Notes under the pieces: generated by a model
The model's input: only the letters and a program-made list of their open reading frames with translations
What the model was told of the DNA's origin: nothing
Database searches by the model: none
Assembly (NCBI GenBank): GCA_963682025.1
Contig: OY821521.1
Coordinates: forward strand, 101,175,354 to 101,239,353
Direction: 5' to 3'
Source: Cordilura impudica
Lineage: Eukaryota > Arthropoda > Insecta > Diptera > Scathophagidae
Length of the DNA stretch: 64,000 nucleotides
Made by a program: the position numbers and the translations under genes
Shown here: positions 23,277 through 34,374 of the stretch, piece by piece
Layout: each line of letters starts with the position of its first letter
Position numbering within the stretch: position 1 is the stretch's first letter

Positions 23277-24037
23277 CAAGTAAGAAAATTATAGTCGGTC
23301 TAGACCGACTATACGATACCCTATACCATGCGTTTAGAAACCCTATCTCTTAGGCCCAACTAACTGGACATTGAAAATAAGCAAAAACCAAATTTGAGTG
23401 GGATATTTATTTTTTTGGCTGCAGATATGAAAAACTTCATATCGGATGCTATATCTATAAAGTGACTTGGTCCAAAAATGGACCAATCCTGATCATGTTT
23501 GGTAAAGTCTCTTGTATTTTGCAAAAATATATACAAACAAAATTTGAGAAGAATCAGTGCAATATTTTTTTGTTTTTTAATAGATTTAAGTGAAGATCGG
23601 GAAGCAGCTCTATATGGGGTCAAAGGGATCATTTTTGGACTACTCATTAGTGGATGTAATGAACGCATACAAACCCAATTTGAGTAAGACCTATATGACA
23701 ATTTGGATCTTATGGCAATTTATGTCGATTTCATATGGGTAATTTGTATGGGGGCTAGGTCTGAACATGGACCGATTCTCACCAATTTCAACAGCGTTCA
23801 TCCCATGGCCGATAAAAGCTTATATACCAAATTTCAGCAAAATATATTCATTTTTGCGACCTGCAGTTTGATTACAAGCTTTACATGGACACACAGACGG
23901 ACGGACGGACGGACGGACGGAAAGTGATTCTGATTCGATCGGTATAATTAAAGATGGGTCTAGGTCAAATATTTTTGGTTGTTACAAACAGCAGCACAAA
24001 GTCATTATACCCAAACCACATAGTGGTATAGGGTATA
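23277..24037 (-). mobile_element. HINE-B, complete copy
   Basis: It begins (plus strand) AACAAGTAAGAAAATTATAG with the TAGTCGGTCTAGACCGACTA palindrome. It ends CCCAAACCACATAGTGGTATAGGGTATA, the complement of the family 5' hairpin. A GGAC tract lies at 23895-23920. It is very similar to 6024-6814. The longest open frame in it (23360-23701) is repeat sequence. Confidence 0.85.
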
Positions 24038-24774
24038 AAAATGAAAATAAAGCATCTATATTGATAATTTCATCATTAATAGAATTAAAGTAGTTAGCCG
24101 CTAATTTAATGATATTATTTTTATCCATTTTGAAAATTTTACAACTTTTGAATTGTTTTTTATTTTTGAAACAGCCGTTCATTCTGCTGAAATGTTTAAC
24201 TAAAACACAATAAATCAAATGTGACTGTGTTTTGTTTTTCAAAACACGAGCTAAAACACCTCCAAATTTCCTAGTGTAAATGCCTTATAACGCTGATGTT
24301 GAATCGGAGTCTCTTTTTCCAAATTAAAATTTTAACATAACAAGTAGATTCACAAGACATTTTATGCTGCGTCATATGGACTATTTTAGGACTAATTATG
24401 CTAATACTAATCCTTTCAACAAAGTCTTTCATGATCATGGGCGTAGCCAGTGAGGGTGAGGCGGCATCTTGTCAGTTGAAGAATGTTTTATTACTTCTAT
24501 ATTAGTCCGTAAATTCAGAAAATAGTGTCAAAGAAGTCAACGATTCTGGTTTTTTCTATATTAGCTGATGAAACGACTGACATTATTGGAAAAAAAAGAG
24601 TTCACTTTGAGCGTTAGATTTTTTGACAAAAGTTAAAGAATATTTTATAAACTTTGTTAATATAAATGGAACAAGAGGAAAAGAAATTTCACAAACTTTA
24701 CTTGAGACAGTCAAAAACCTAGGTCTTCATTTGAATATGTTGAGAGGACAATATAACAAATATATCAAGCGTTA

Positions 24775-25075
24775 CCCAGGAAAAAGCATTACCAAATAAT
24801 GGGTCTTAGAAGGAGAAGTAACTGGTTGAAGTTTGGCTGATAGCTCATTATTTTAACACGGGGATGTCATTGGAGGTAGCTAATTGCCTTGAAACCCATT
24901 ATTTTCACTTGGAAAGTAATGCAGTATGCAAGGAGTTGGTATGAAATATAAGTAGCTGTATAACACATTATTAGTAACGCCTTATTTTCACTTTAGAAGT
25001 AATTCAGTGGGCAGAGGTAGTTCATAATTGGTAATGCAAAAATCAATAAGCTGCTATTGTGAAAGTTTTCCTGGG
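24775..25075. mobile_element. TA-flanked MITE inside the hAT relic
   Basis: The inverted ends are CCCAGGAAAA and TTTTCCTGGG, with TA on both sides (24773-24774, 25076-25077). The interior has repeated CTTATTTTCACTTxxAAAGTAAT words. It is 301 bp and non-coding. Confidence 0.7.
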
Positions 25076-26377
25076 TACTTATATCCATTGCGGCTTGTAG
25101 AAATAAAAAATACTTTTGCGAGGGTCTTCAAAAAGCACACAAATTTTGTCAAACATTTTTAAAGAAAGCGGACAATCTGGCAAAAGACTGCAGTTGTACT
25201 GCAAAACTCGATGGGTTGAACGGCATTACTGTTTACAAATATTTTATAATTTCATTCCAAAATTAATTGAAGCTTTGGAAAACATGGACGATAAAGTTTT
25301 TAAAGAAATACTTTCTAAAAATGGAACACTTAATGTAAGTATTGGGTAAAAACACGTAAAAGCAACCAAAACATAGAAATTTTGGTCTCATCACCTTTGA
25401 ATTTATTTAGTACCATCAAAAAATGAGGTAATTTCTTTGTACTTGAAATAATACGTGATGCTTGGGCCGATTTCATTAACTCCTAATGTGCATACATATG
25501 TATATATGTATATATACACATATAAGTATATATGTATATTATTCTAAAATAAAATATTTGATAAGTATTTTACGCACCCAAAATGATTTACAAATATCTT
25601 TCCCCAAAATTTCAAGAAAAAAGAAGGATAAAGGATTTGAGTGGGCCTCGGCAACTTATGAAATATAAATATGGCACTTTTTCAACTCATAATTAGGTTT
25701 TCTCCAAATTTTTAACTCACTAAAATTGACTTTAAATAAATAAATAAGTCGTTTTCATAAAATTCAATTCTATAATAACACGGTGATACAAAAAATAAAA
25801 AATTGCAATAACTTGTAAAATGACGTAGTGGAGGTTGTAGTTCTAGCTGAGTGTAGTACATAACCGGTTTTAAAAGTTCCAATATACCCTCAAATTTCCG
25901 AGATATCGGGAAAAGTGTATTTTTTTGGACTAGCGCACCTAAACATTTGTAACTCAGTCATTTTTTTAATCGATTTCAAATTTTTAAACGGTATTAATAA
26001 GAAACGAACATGGTCTCTCCAAATATATATACTTTCATTACCCTATTAAGATAAATATGTAGAGATTTTAAAGTCGGTGTCCTTCTGAGTGAAACAAGCT
26101 TTCATTTTCTTAAATCGGTTAAAAATTTACAAAGTTATAGTACTTTTTGTAAACAAGAGATATTAGAGTTCCTTCAATTTTTAATTTTTTTTTTTAATTT
26201 TTGTTAAAGAATCGCCGTTAAAATCCAATTAAAATTGGCTTTTGTTTTGTTATTTATGTTTCAATTAACAAATTAATTAAACTTTACTTGTTTTTTGCTT
26301 ACTCAAGTTCGGCGTGTGCCAAAGCCAACTTCAGGAACTTAAGTCAATTACAATTCTAGCTTTAGGACTTATTATAA

Positions 26378-26635
26378 TGCCTGGTTTTCACTATGTAACA
26401 TAAACTGACAACAAACAATTGCCCCAACTGACATCTCGTAATTTTCTATTCATTACGATTGCATTACATCTTAGAAACGAACCAAAAATCCGGCTGTCAA
26501 ACACAAACAAATTGCCAACATGATGGCAATTTCATTTCAGATGCTGTAAATGACAAGACATTAAACCCCGTTTTCATACAACTGACAATAATTGGCAACA
26601 ATTGCCAGTGAAAATGACATAATGAAAATCAGGCA
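26378..26635. mobile_element. TAA-flanked MITE inside the long-TIR transposon
   Basis: The inverted ends TGCCTGGTTTTCACTATGT and, from the right, TGCCTGATTTTCATTATGT lie between TAA copies (26375-26377, 26636-26638). The 3-bp target suggests a Harbinger-like MITE. It is the third nesting level: hAT, then long-TIR element, then MITE. Confidence 0.75.
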
Positions 26636-26729
26636 TAAGACTGTACTAAAAAAACAGTTAGTATGATACAAACAAGACATAAGTGCGAAGGAGAAAGAAA
26701 CAAAATCCACTCTGCTTAGTGTAGTACTC

Positions 26730-28069
26730 TATCATTGTGATCTTGTGCGCGATTTGGGATTATCGTGGAGGCAAACCGAAACTTTGGGTTCCCGATTAAA
26801 ACAATGGAATGTAGTGGAAAGCAACTTCGAAGCTACATTTGGAAGAAAAACTATGCTATTAACGTCGTTCGAAAAAAAATTTAAAGTTGATGATATAAAC
26901 AACAAGCTCGTATATTGCACGGATGTGGATGAGTTATTTGTTTGTCTCAGTCACGAACATCGACCACAAGATTGGCGGTTATTCTTAGATGGTTCTTGTA
27001 AAAGTAAGTATTCCATCGATCATATCTGTAAATTAAAAATTTATAATTCATGAATTTGTAAGGTCTGACAGCAGTCCTTTTACATAACGAGAATCAGTTG
27101 CCATGAGTTCCTATAGCATATGCTGCTGATATGAAAGAAACATATGCAACATTGGGGAAGATTCTAAGTTTAAATAATTATGAGAAATTCCAATGACAAA
27201 TTAATTGTCTCTGACTTAAAAGTGTTGACAATTCTTTTTGGAATGCAAGGAGGTTTCACTAAATTTCCCTGTTATCTTTGTGAATGGAATAGTCGTGCAA
27301 AAGACCATTACAAATGCAAAGACTGGCCGCCAAGAAAATCATTTCAACTAGGCGAAAAAAATGTTGTTAACATCCCACTTGTCCGAGCCGAGAAGATTAT
27401 TTTGCCGCCGTTGCATTTAAAGCTAGGCTATATGAAGCAATTCGTTAAACAACTAGACAGGGACAGCGAGGCTTTTTCACACTTAAAACCTGTATTTCCA
27501 AAACTTAGTGACGGCAAAATAAAAGAAGGTATGTATAAGATATTTTGAGACGTAGAGTAGTTACGCCCAATTGTTTTATGTGTTGATTTGCAGGTATTTT
27601 TGTTGGACCACAAATCCGAAAAATGTTTTTAGATGAAGACTTTCCTATCAAATTAAATGAAGTTGAAAAAAGAGCGTGGATGAGTTTCATATCTTTATGT
27701 AAACATTTTTTGGGTAACAAAAGAAGTGCTGACTACACTGATGTTGGTAGTGAATTTTTAGAGGCGTATGCAGAAATGGGGTGCAGAATGTCAATAAAAA
27801 TACATTTTTTGCATTCTCACTTGGAATTCTTCCCAGAAAATCTGGGCCAATTTAGTGACGAGCAGGGCGAACGCTTCCACCAAGAGCGATCCACAATGGA
27901 AACGCGGTTCGAAGGAAAAAGTCAAATCAAAATTCTAGCGAATTACTGTTGGTCGCTAAAACGTGAAACCGATGATTTGTCTTACAAACGTGCTAGATTA
28001 AGTCAACATCTTAAAAAAATAAACATAATAAAAACAACTTTAAATTATTTTCTTTTTTTAATCATATAA
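26730..28069 (+). pseudogene. Transposase-like protein of the long-TIR element
   Basis: Three exons are evident. The first ends GSCK(S) with donor GTAAGT at 27004. The second runs from 27063 to 27528 (intron 27004-27062 ends in AG). The third starts at 27594 after a GTATGT...TTGCAG intron. Landmarks are DLGLSWRQTETLGSRLKQWN, CLSHEHRPQDWRLFLDGSCK, FGMQGGFTKFPCYLCEW (a CxxC), KIILPPLHLKLGYMKQFV and KIHFLHSHLEFFPENLGQFS followed by DEQGERFHQE. The last is a plausible catalytic-Glu context. I recognise this as a high-copy arthropod family, presumed DDE-type transposase; that role is inferred. Exon 2 has in-frame stops and a frame change, so this copy is broken. Confidence 0.7.
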
Positions 28070-29400
28070 TTGAAATCGGTTTTTCATTGTTTACAAAAAG
28101 TACTATAAATTTGTCAATTTTTAACCGATTTAAGCAACTGAAAGCTTGTTTCACTCAGAAGGGCTCTGACTATAAGACTGTTGTTCTTTTTAAAGGAGAT
28201 TCGAAAAAAAATCTCGTAGAAGTTGAAAAAGTTTAAAAAAAACTGAAAAATTTAGATATTATTCAAAAAATCTCTACATATTTATCTTAATAGGGTAATG
28301 AAAGTATATATATTTGGAAAGACCATGTTCGTTTCTTATTAATACCGTTTAAAAATTTGAAATCGATTAAAAAAATGACTGAGTTACAAATGTTTAGGTG
28401 CGCTAGTCCAAAAAAATACACTTTTCCCGATATCTCGGAAATTTGAGGGTATATTGGAACTTTTAAAACCGGTTATGTACTACACTCAGCTAGACCTATA
28501 ACCTACACTAGGTCATTTCACAAGTTATTTTTCAGTGTAACACTGTGTAATTATGATAAAATTTTACAAATTTGTTTACATATTAGGTTATTTATCGTTT
28601 AACTGAATTATCGTTTAACTAAATTGGTAAATACCAATGTAACAAATGATAAAAAGAGATGTTTGCTTCTTTATTGACTGTCGTTAAAAATATACATAAA
28701 AGGGATTTACATGATCGTTATAATTATTATGGACAGAAGTTTTGTTTTTTAGGTTGTAATATTGCATGTGTAAATTTTCATCTTAAATGTGTCATTTTCC
28801 AACTTTGTTTTGAATTTTACTTATCAGTCGTCAAAGTACTTGCAATTTGTAAATTTAGATACTCTGAAAGCTTATAACAAACTTAATTTAGTTATAAATT
28901 GACTAAATGCAATACGCCGAGATGTGGACAACGAATTTTAAAAGTTGTATCAAGATATTTCTACCGCTCAAATATAAAAACAGAGAGCCCAAAGGAATAT
29001 TACACAGCAACATTATTTATTCCATATCTGGACGAAATAGTTTCTAGTCTAAAAGAAAAGTTCACCTGTCAGGAAAATATTATAAAATCTCTATACAACG
29101 TATTTCCCACCAACGTTTTAAACTTCTCATGAAATGAATTCGAAGATCTCATAATTTTTTACAAAAATGATTTGAACAAGCCACATCAAATTATTTTAGC
29201 TGAACTATCTCTTTCGATTGAGTTTTGGAAGGATAACGAAGAAAAACCTACTAACCCATTAGATACCATTAGAATGTGGGATGAAAATTTCTTTCCAATT
29301 ATATCTGTTTTTTAAAAAATTTTAAATGTCATTCCTGTCCCACCAGCTTCCGTAGAAAGAAGCATTAAAAAGGACTAGCACTAATATCAATATAACGGAA

Positions 29401-29421
29401 GGAAGTAATAATTCATAAATT
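29401..29421. other. Spacer between hAT relic and tandem repeat
   Basis: A short stretch with no element of its own; the eroded right side of the hAT relic probably ends here. Confidence 0.3.
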
Positions 29422-29622
29422 CAGTAATGCCAAAATATGCCTAGAGAAGTTAACGTACAGTAAAAGTAAAGTTGATTGTCCACGCATAACTTTCCTCAAG
29501 CCCAACGAATTTGCCAAGAGAAGTTAACGTACAGTAATGCCAAAATATGCCAAGATAAGTTAACGTACAGTAAAAGTAAAGTTGATTCTCCACACATAAC
29601 TTTCCTCAAACCCAACGAATTT
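29422..29622 (+). repeat. 110-bp tandem duplication
   Basis: The units start CAGTAATGCCAAAATATGCC at 29422 and 29532. Both contain AAGTTAACGTACAGTAAAAG and CATAACTTTCCTCAA. It overlies the presumed right end of the hAT relic. An open frame through it is a repeat artefact. Confidence 0.75.
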
Positions 29623-30169
29623 AAGCAGTTGAGTGTTCTTAGACCTATGTCAACAACCTACGTTAATTAGAACTCTAGTTATAGAGGTTTGAGAGAAGAA
29701 AAATATTGAAAAAAATCTTGAATACAAAGTTTATTCATAAATTCTTTTAATATATAAAATTTTTTTAAAATTATTTATAAAATTTTTAAAAAATGTACAA
29801 AATTTACTTTTAACAATATGTCATGAACAATATATTCGACATTCTACCGAAAAACGAATATTAGCTATTGGGTTTTAACCGAAAGTCGAATATTTTAATT
29901 ACTCCTATGGACATACAAAATCAACGCTGCTTATTATCTTACTTCAATTATTCGAATTGGAGATAGTAGCTCCGTTTCGGTTGTTGAAACAATTTTAACA
30001 AATATATTTTTTTATTTTTTTATTAATTAATTAATTTATTTATTCGTGAAATCTCTAATAATAAATAAGTTTTTTATTTTATTCATAAGGAAGACTTCAA
30101 TAATAAATTCGAAAATTAACTATGAAATAACATACAAATCCTTTTTTTAATGTTGAAAACAAAAATAAA
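29623..30169. other. AT-rich, no gene
   Basis: Poly-A/T-rich DNA with repeated CGAATATT-type words near 29840-29895; no feature is recognised. Confidence 0.5.
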
Positions 30170-30263
30170 AAAATTGTCGCCACGGGTATGCGTACATGGC
30201 GCAGTTTGGAACTCGTCGAATGTTGATTTCCAGGTGTTAGATTGTATCTGGTTATCGGCGTAA

Positions 30264-31424
30264 ACGAGTGATTTTACATAATCCTATAGAAAGTCCAATT
30301 TTGGGCAACTTTTTCGAGCATTTCGGCCGGAATAGCCCGAATTTCTTCGGAAATGTTGTCTTCCAAAGCTGGAATAGTTGCTGGCTTATTTCTGTAGACT
30401 TTAGACTTGACGTAGCCCCACAAAAAATAGTCTAAAGGCGTCAAATCGCATGATCTTGGTGGCCAACTTACCGGTCCATTTCTTGAGATGAATTGTTCTC
30501 CGAAGTTTTCCCTCAAAATGGCCATAGAATCGCGAGCTGTGTGGCATGTAGCGCCATCTTGTTGAAACCACATGTCAACCAAGTTCAGTTCTTCCATTTT
30601 TGGCAACAAAAAGTTTGTTAGCATCGAACGATAGCGATCGCCATTCACCGTAACGTTGCGTCCAACAGCATCTTTGAAAAAATACGGTCCAATGATTCCA
30701 CCAGCGTACAAACCACACCAAACAGTGCATTTTTCGGGATGCATGGGCAGTTCTTGAACGGCTTCTGGTTGCTCTTCACTCCAAATACGGCAATTTTGCT
30801 TATTTACGAAGCCATTCAACCAGAAATGAGCCTCATCGCTGAACAAAATTTGTCGATAAAAAAGCGGATTTTCTGCCAACTTTTCTAGGGCCCATTCACT
30901 GAAAATTAGACGTTGTGGCAGATCGTTCGGCTTCAGTTCTTGCACGAGCTGTATTTTATACGGTTTTACACCAAGATCTTTGCGTAAAATCTTCCATGTG
31001 GTCGAATAACACAAACCCAATTGCTGCGAACGGCGACGAATCGACATTTCACGGTCTTCAGCAACACTCTCAGAAACAGACGCAATATTCTCTTCTGTAC
31101 GCACTGTACGCATTCGTGTGGTTGGTTTAATGTCCAATAAAGTAAACTGAGTGCGAAACTTGGTCACAATCGCATTAATTGTTTGCTCACTTGGTCGATT
31201 ATGTAGACCATAAATCGGACGTAAAGCGCGAAACACATTTCGAACCGAACACTGATTTTGGTAATAAAATTCAATGATTTGCAAGCGTTGCTCGTTAGTA
31301 AGTCTATTCATGATGAAATGTCAAAGCATACTGAGCATCTTTCTCTTTGACACCATGTCTGAAATCCCACGTGATCTGTCAAATACTAATGCATGAAAAT
31401 CCTAACCTCAAAAAAATCACCCGT
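30264..31424 (-). mobile_element. DD41D (rosa-like) mariner, copy with 3' internal deletion
   Basis: The right end reads AAAAAAATCACCCGT followed by TA (31425-31426). At the left, ACGAGTGATTTTA (30264-30276), preceded by TA and one extra A, looks like the opposite TIR. About 120 bp between this TIR and the end of the coding region, present in the full copy at 41878-43183, is missing. Otherwise the two copies differ by only a few substitutions in more than 1 kb. Confidence 0.8.
30274..31311 (-). CDS. DD41D mariner transposase, C-terminally altered (345 aa)
   Basis: This is a cut-and-paste transposase of the IS630/Tc1/mariner superfamily. It begins MNRLTNEQRLQIIEFYYQNQ (helix-turn-helix DNA binding) and contains ILFSDEAHF (first Asp), WFQQDGATCHTA (second Asp) and LTPLDYFLW (third Asp). 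Exactly 41 residues separate the last two Asp, the DD41D spacing reported for rosa-type elements. It differs from the full-length copy at a few residues (for example KDAVG/KDVVG). The last residues are replaced (NWTFYRIM) because the 3' part of the element is deleted, removing about 16 residues and the usual RSRGQHLNEIIF tail. It may be inactive. Confidence 0.85.
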   Translation of the reverse strand: MNRLTNEQRLQIIEFYYQNQCSVRNVFRALRPIYGLHNRPSEQTINAIVTKFRTQFTLLDIKPTTRMRTVRTEENIASVSESVAEDREMSIRRRSQQLGLCYSTTWKILRKDLGVKPYKIQLVQELKPNDLPQRLIFSEWALEKLAENPLFYRQILFSDEAHFWLNGFVNKQNCRIWSEEQPEAVQELPMHPEKCTVWCGLYAGGIIGPYFFKDAVGRNVTVNGDRYRSMLTNFLLPKMEELNLVDMWFQQDGATCHTARDSMAILRENFGEQFISRNGPVSWPPRSCDLTPLDYFLWGYVKSKVYRNKPATIPALEDNISEEIRAIPAEMLEKVAQNWTFYRIM

Positions 31425-32049
31425 TACAATGGTGTTAAATTGCATGGTCTTGGTGACCAATTAACGTAAAATTAATCGTTTCTTTGAGTAATTTTTATTG
31501 TAGCATACGCTGTGTACATGCCACACATGTCCTGACAGCAAGATAAATGCCAGGTAATTGAGGTACGAAAAAAAGGTATAATCATGTCTCTCTATAGTTC
31601 ACCGGTGACAGCAACATTCTCCCAACCATCTTTTTTGAAGGGATATGGATCAACGTGCTTCAGCCCACTGATTGAATTGACGGTACATACGATGGTCGTT
31701 TGGCTTTAGTTCTTGCACAAGTAGAATCTCAAAAGGTTGTAAACCAATATCCTTTCGTAAAATCTTCAATAAAGTGGATGGACACCTCTCCATTTTCTGA
31801 GAACTATACAAAATTGATCGATGAGGGTCTTTATCGATGTTTTGCTGTACTGAAAGCAATTTATAGTTATTCGAATTAGCAACTCTAATGGACGTTTATG
31901 ACTACCATAAAGTAGACGAAATGCACGATAAGTTTGACGAAAAGAACCATTATTTTGATAGAAAATTTCAACAATTTGCAATTGTTGCTCTCATGTAAGT
32001 CTATCTACTATTAGTTGTAAATCAGTTGTCAAATAAAGCAGTGTTATCA

Positions 32050-34120
32050 ACTCAAAGTTGGGAACTTCTAAAAAACACCCTTTACTTAAGTACCTTGATT
32101 AATTACTTTTGGTTGCATGTATTTTTAGTTATTATCAGCTGATAACATAGTTCTGCAGCTGATTTGCGACCAAATTATTTTCTTGCCAACTCTTGTTTGA
32201 AGTCCACCAATGTTCGGACCCTGATATGTAAGCGGGAGGTGCCCTCTAGGTCGGCAAGGGGGGTAAGTGAGTTGCGTGGATGCGTGTTAACTTGCTTTCA
32301 GATGTCCTAATAAGTTTTGTGTGAATAAAAATGTATTTGCGGTAAAGGTAAGGATCTGCTTGGAAAGTAATGAGATTCACCGCGGCAGAAAAATATGCTC
32401 TAGTCCGAGAGACTGGAGTTTTAACAAATGTTTTGAGCCTGTGAAATTAACACAAAGAGTTTCTTCTCGATATATCTCATATTCCGAAAAAAATTTTTAC
32501 CAGTTCTTAAGCAAAATATATATGTATATATTAGGAAATATTGTCTCCAATGTTTTTTTAATCTATATATAAAATTTATGAACATTTAAATGAGCCTAAA
32601 GTTATGTTAATCAATTTTAGCAATTCACAATTCAACACAGATTGTCTGATATATAATTTAAACCTGTCGCATTAACAGGGTGTAACGAATTGTTATAAAT
32701 ATTTTATTTTATTTAATTTAATATATTTTTCAAACATATTATACATAAATTTTATCATTCTCCGCTTATCCTTCATATCAACTATAACTATGCCAATTTT
32801 CACACTCGTCCGTGCCCGCATATTGCTTAAAAAGGGATCTAAAAATTTAGCTTCACGTATTAATATATATATATATATATATATATGTGTTTAGTCGTTT
32901 TGCAACAATGTTGACAAGATTCTTAAGATATTATGATTTACATAATATTTTAAAACGCGTACGAATAAATTCATAACCAAGATTTAAATTTTTTAATAAC
33001 TAAAGGCAAATTTATTTATAAAACACTTGAAGGTAACATTGGGATCTCGAATCGCAAAATTAAGTTAATGTCGGGAATTAGGCAACCTCTAATTAAACTA
33101 GTTAACAAATTCAAACCTTTTTATGTATTTCGTTTGTGAACTTTACTAATTATGTGGTGCTGAATTCACTTGTAAAAAAAACTTTTGATGACCCAAGAAG
33201 AGCATTTTCCAATTTAGCGCCTTTTCACAAACTGGATAATTTCATAAGAAGGATGAGATCGAATCTGTACTTTGCTATATGGGTTATAGTTTTGAAAACA
33301 ATATTAAAGAATAAAACAAACAAATAATCAAACAAGAGTTCATTGAGTTCATAAAACCTCATCCGTTACTCATTAAAAAAAATTATGATATGTTATAAAT
33401 TTCATAAAAGAAAATTTTAAAGGTAAAAAATGTATCGAATATTGCCTTAACAATTATAACAATGTTAATAGAAAATACAAGACAGAACTGGTTTTTGTTT
33501 TTTTTTTTTTTTTTTTGAAGTCGAAGGAGTGTTCGCGAAATTTTTTAATACATAGTCTTTATTTAACACATATTAAAAATGGTCTAAAACTTAAAAATTA
33601 ATGTATGCTAATCATTCCATTAATTAATTCCATCAAATGTTTTTACAAAAATTAATTAAAATTTTATATGAAATCAAGATTATGGCCTGAATATGAGAAC
33701 ATGATCGCTTTTATTTAAAAATAAGCGCAAGTAACACGTACTTTATATTTTTTATTGATACACATTTATAAGGTAACATCAAACACTGGCGCTTTTTGTA
33801 GTACTCTTTTGTGCTTTTTGCTTGGAAAAAGTAGGCATCGCTAGTGTAGAGTATGAGAAATATTTAATACAATTTTCTTATAGGAAAAGTGCTGCATTTG
33901 TAAATATTTTACCATATCAGAGAAATGCATCAAGAATCTCAATCTGTTAGCCAAATTAAAATATATTATCGGAACTCAGTGGAAAATATCGAATTCTTGT
34001 ACTTTTAGATGAGAAAATCTCAAATGATATTATAGAATATATTAAGTAAATCTTCGGATTCTCTACTAATTGATATATCCCATCTTAGATATAAAATGGC
34101 TGATAACTAGTGTTGTTAAA
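32050..34120. other. No confident gene; AT-rich with microsatellites
   Basis: There is a TA microsatellite at about 32862-32886 and a poly-T run near 33498-33516. Two short open frames (32321-32572, 33136-33327) have no recognisable similarity. Confidence 0.5.
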
Positions 34121-34125
34121 CCATC

Positions 34126-34374
34126 GTGGTTATTGGATTAATTTTATTTTATTTTGTGAAAGTGTTTTTTATTAACTTTCATTTTTTAAATTTACCAAAA
34201 AATATAACTGATTATTTATTGGCAATTTTTTGCGTTGGCAAAAATTTTAATTTTTTTCCTATACACACCCGTGCGATTCAATTAATTAGCACTTTTAACT
34301 CTCTTCATATTATGATGAATAATCAAATATTACACAATCATCGACCGCTGAACGGGAGTATAAACTGTTGATCT
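34126..34374 (+). pseudogene. Possible Penelope-like RT N-terminal fragment
   Basis: FHFLNLPKNITDYLLAIFCV followed by GKNFNFFPIHTRAIQLISTF has the pattern NLS/P...D..L.ILSLGKNFN.P....PI...I. That pattern is found at the start of Penelope-like reverse transcriptases, as I remember the family. It is only about 80 residues and ends at a stop; no RT palm motif or GIY-YIG domain is visible nearby. Chance similarity in AT-rich DNA is possible. Confidence 0.35.

Larger units (their letters stand above)
25779..28547 (+). mobile_element. Long-TIR DNA transposon (CMC/Transib-like ends)
   Basis: Terminal inverted repeats extend several hundred bases: about 25779-26160 against 28088-28547, the right one carrying roughly 100 extra bases near 28175-28265. 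The outermost bases are CACGGTG at the left and, read inward, CACAGTG at the right. The flanks are TAATAA and TAATTA. Between the TIRs lies an intron-containing coding region for a widespread multi-copy arthropod protein. Ends beginning CAC are characteristic of Transib and of CACTA/Chapaev elements; which group applies cannot be settled here. A 258-bp MITE sits in the left half. Confidence 0.7.
24436..29400 (+). pseudogene. hAT transposon relic split by three insertions
   Basis: The left end CATGGGCGTAGCCAG resembles common hAT termini. Coding pieces are: SILADETTDI (about 24551, containing the first catalytic Asp region), NINGTRGKEISQTLLETVKN (about 24660), CKTRWVERHYCLQIFYNFIP (about 25200), and a C-terminal part at 28960-29370 with PKEYYTATLFIPYLDEIV, WKDNEEKPTNPLDTIRMWDE and VPPASVERS, the hAT dimerisation region. 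Stops and frame changes abound. The element is interrupted by a 301-bp MITE (24775-25075) and a 2.77-kb transposon (25779-28547). No right terminus is found. Confidence 0.75.
30170..31990 (-). pseudogene. Old DD41D-type transposase relic hosting a younger copy
   Basis: On the minus strand, pieces of a mariner-like transposase appear in order. The N-terminal QIVEIFYQNNGSFRQTYRAF lies at about 31980. LLKILRKDIGLQPFEILLVQ lies at about 31780. A WSPRPCNLTPL core (31431-31462) corresponds to the third catalytic block. After the inserted element, a C-terminal THTRGDNFFIFVF lies near 30170-30220. Each is recognisably related to, but strongly diverged from, the young transposase inside it, and all frames are broken. 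The insertion point is a TA immediately after the LTPL block. Confidence 0.6.

Noticed and set aside
23360..23701. 113-codon open frame, with similar frames at 5592, 5755, 6549 and 14665
   Set aside because: All lie in HINE-B copies; the similarity among them is repeat DNA, and frames are not kept in other copies.
33136..33327. 63-codon open frame with varied composition
   Set aside because: No motif or family is recognised and there is no supporting splice or promoter context; not enough to call a gene.
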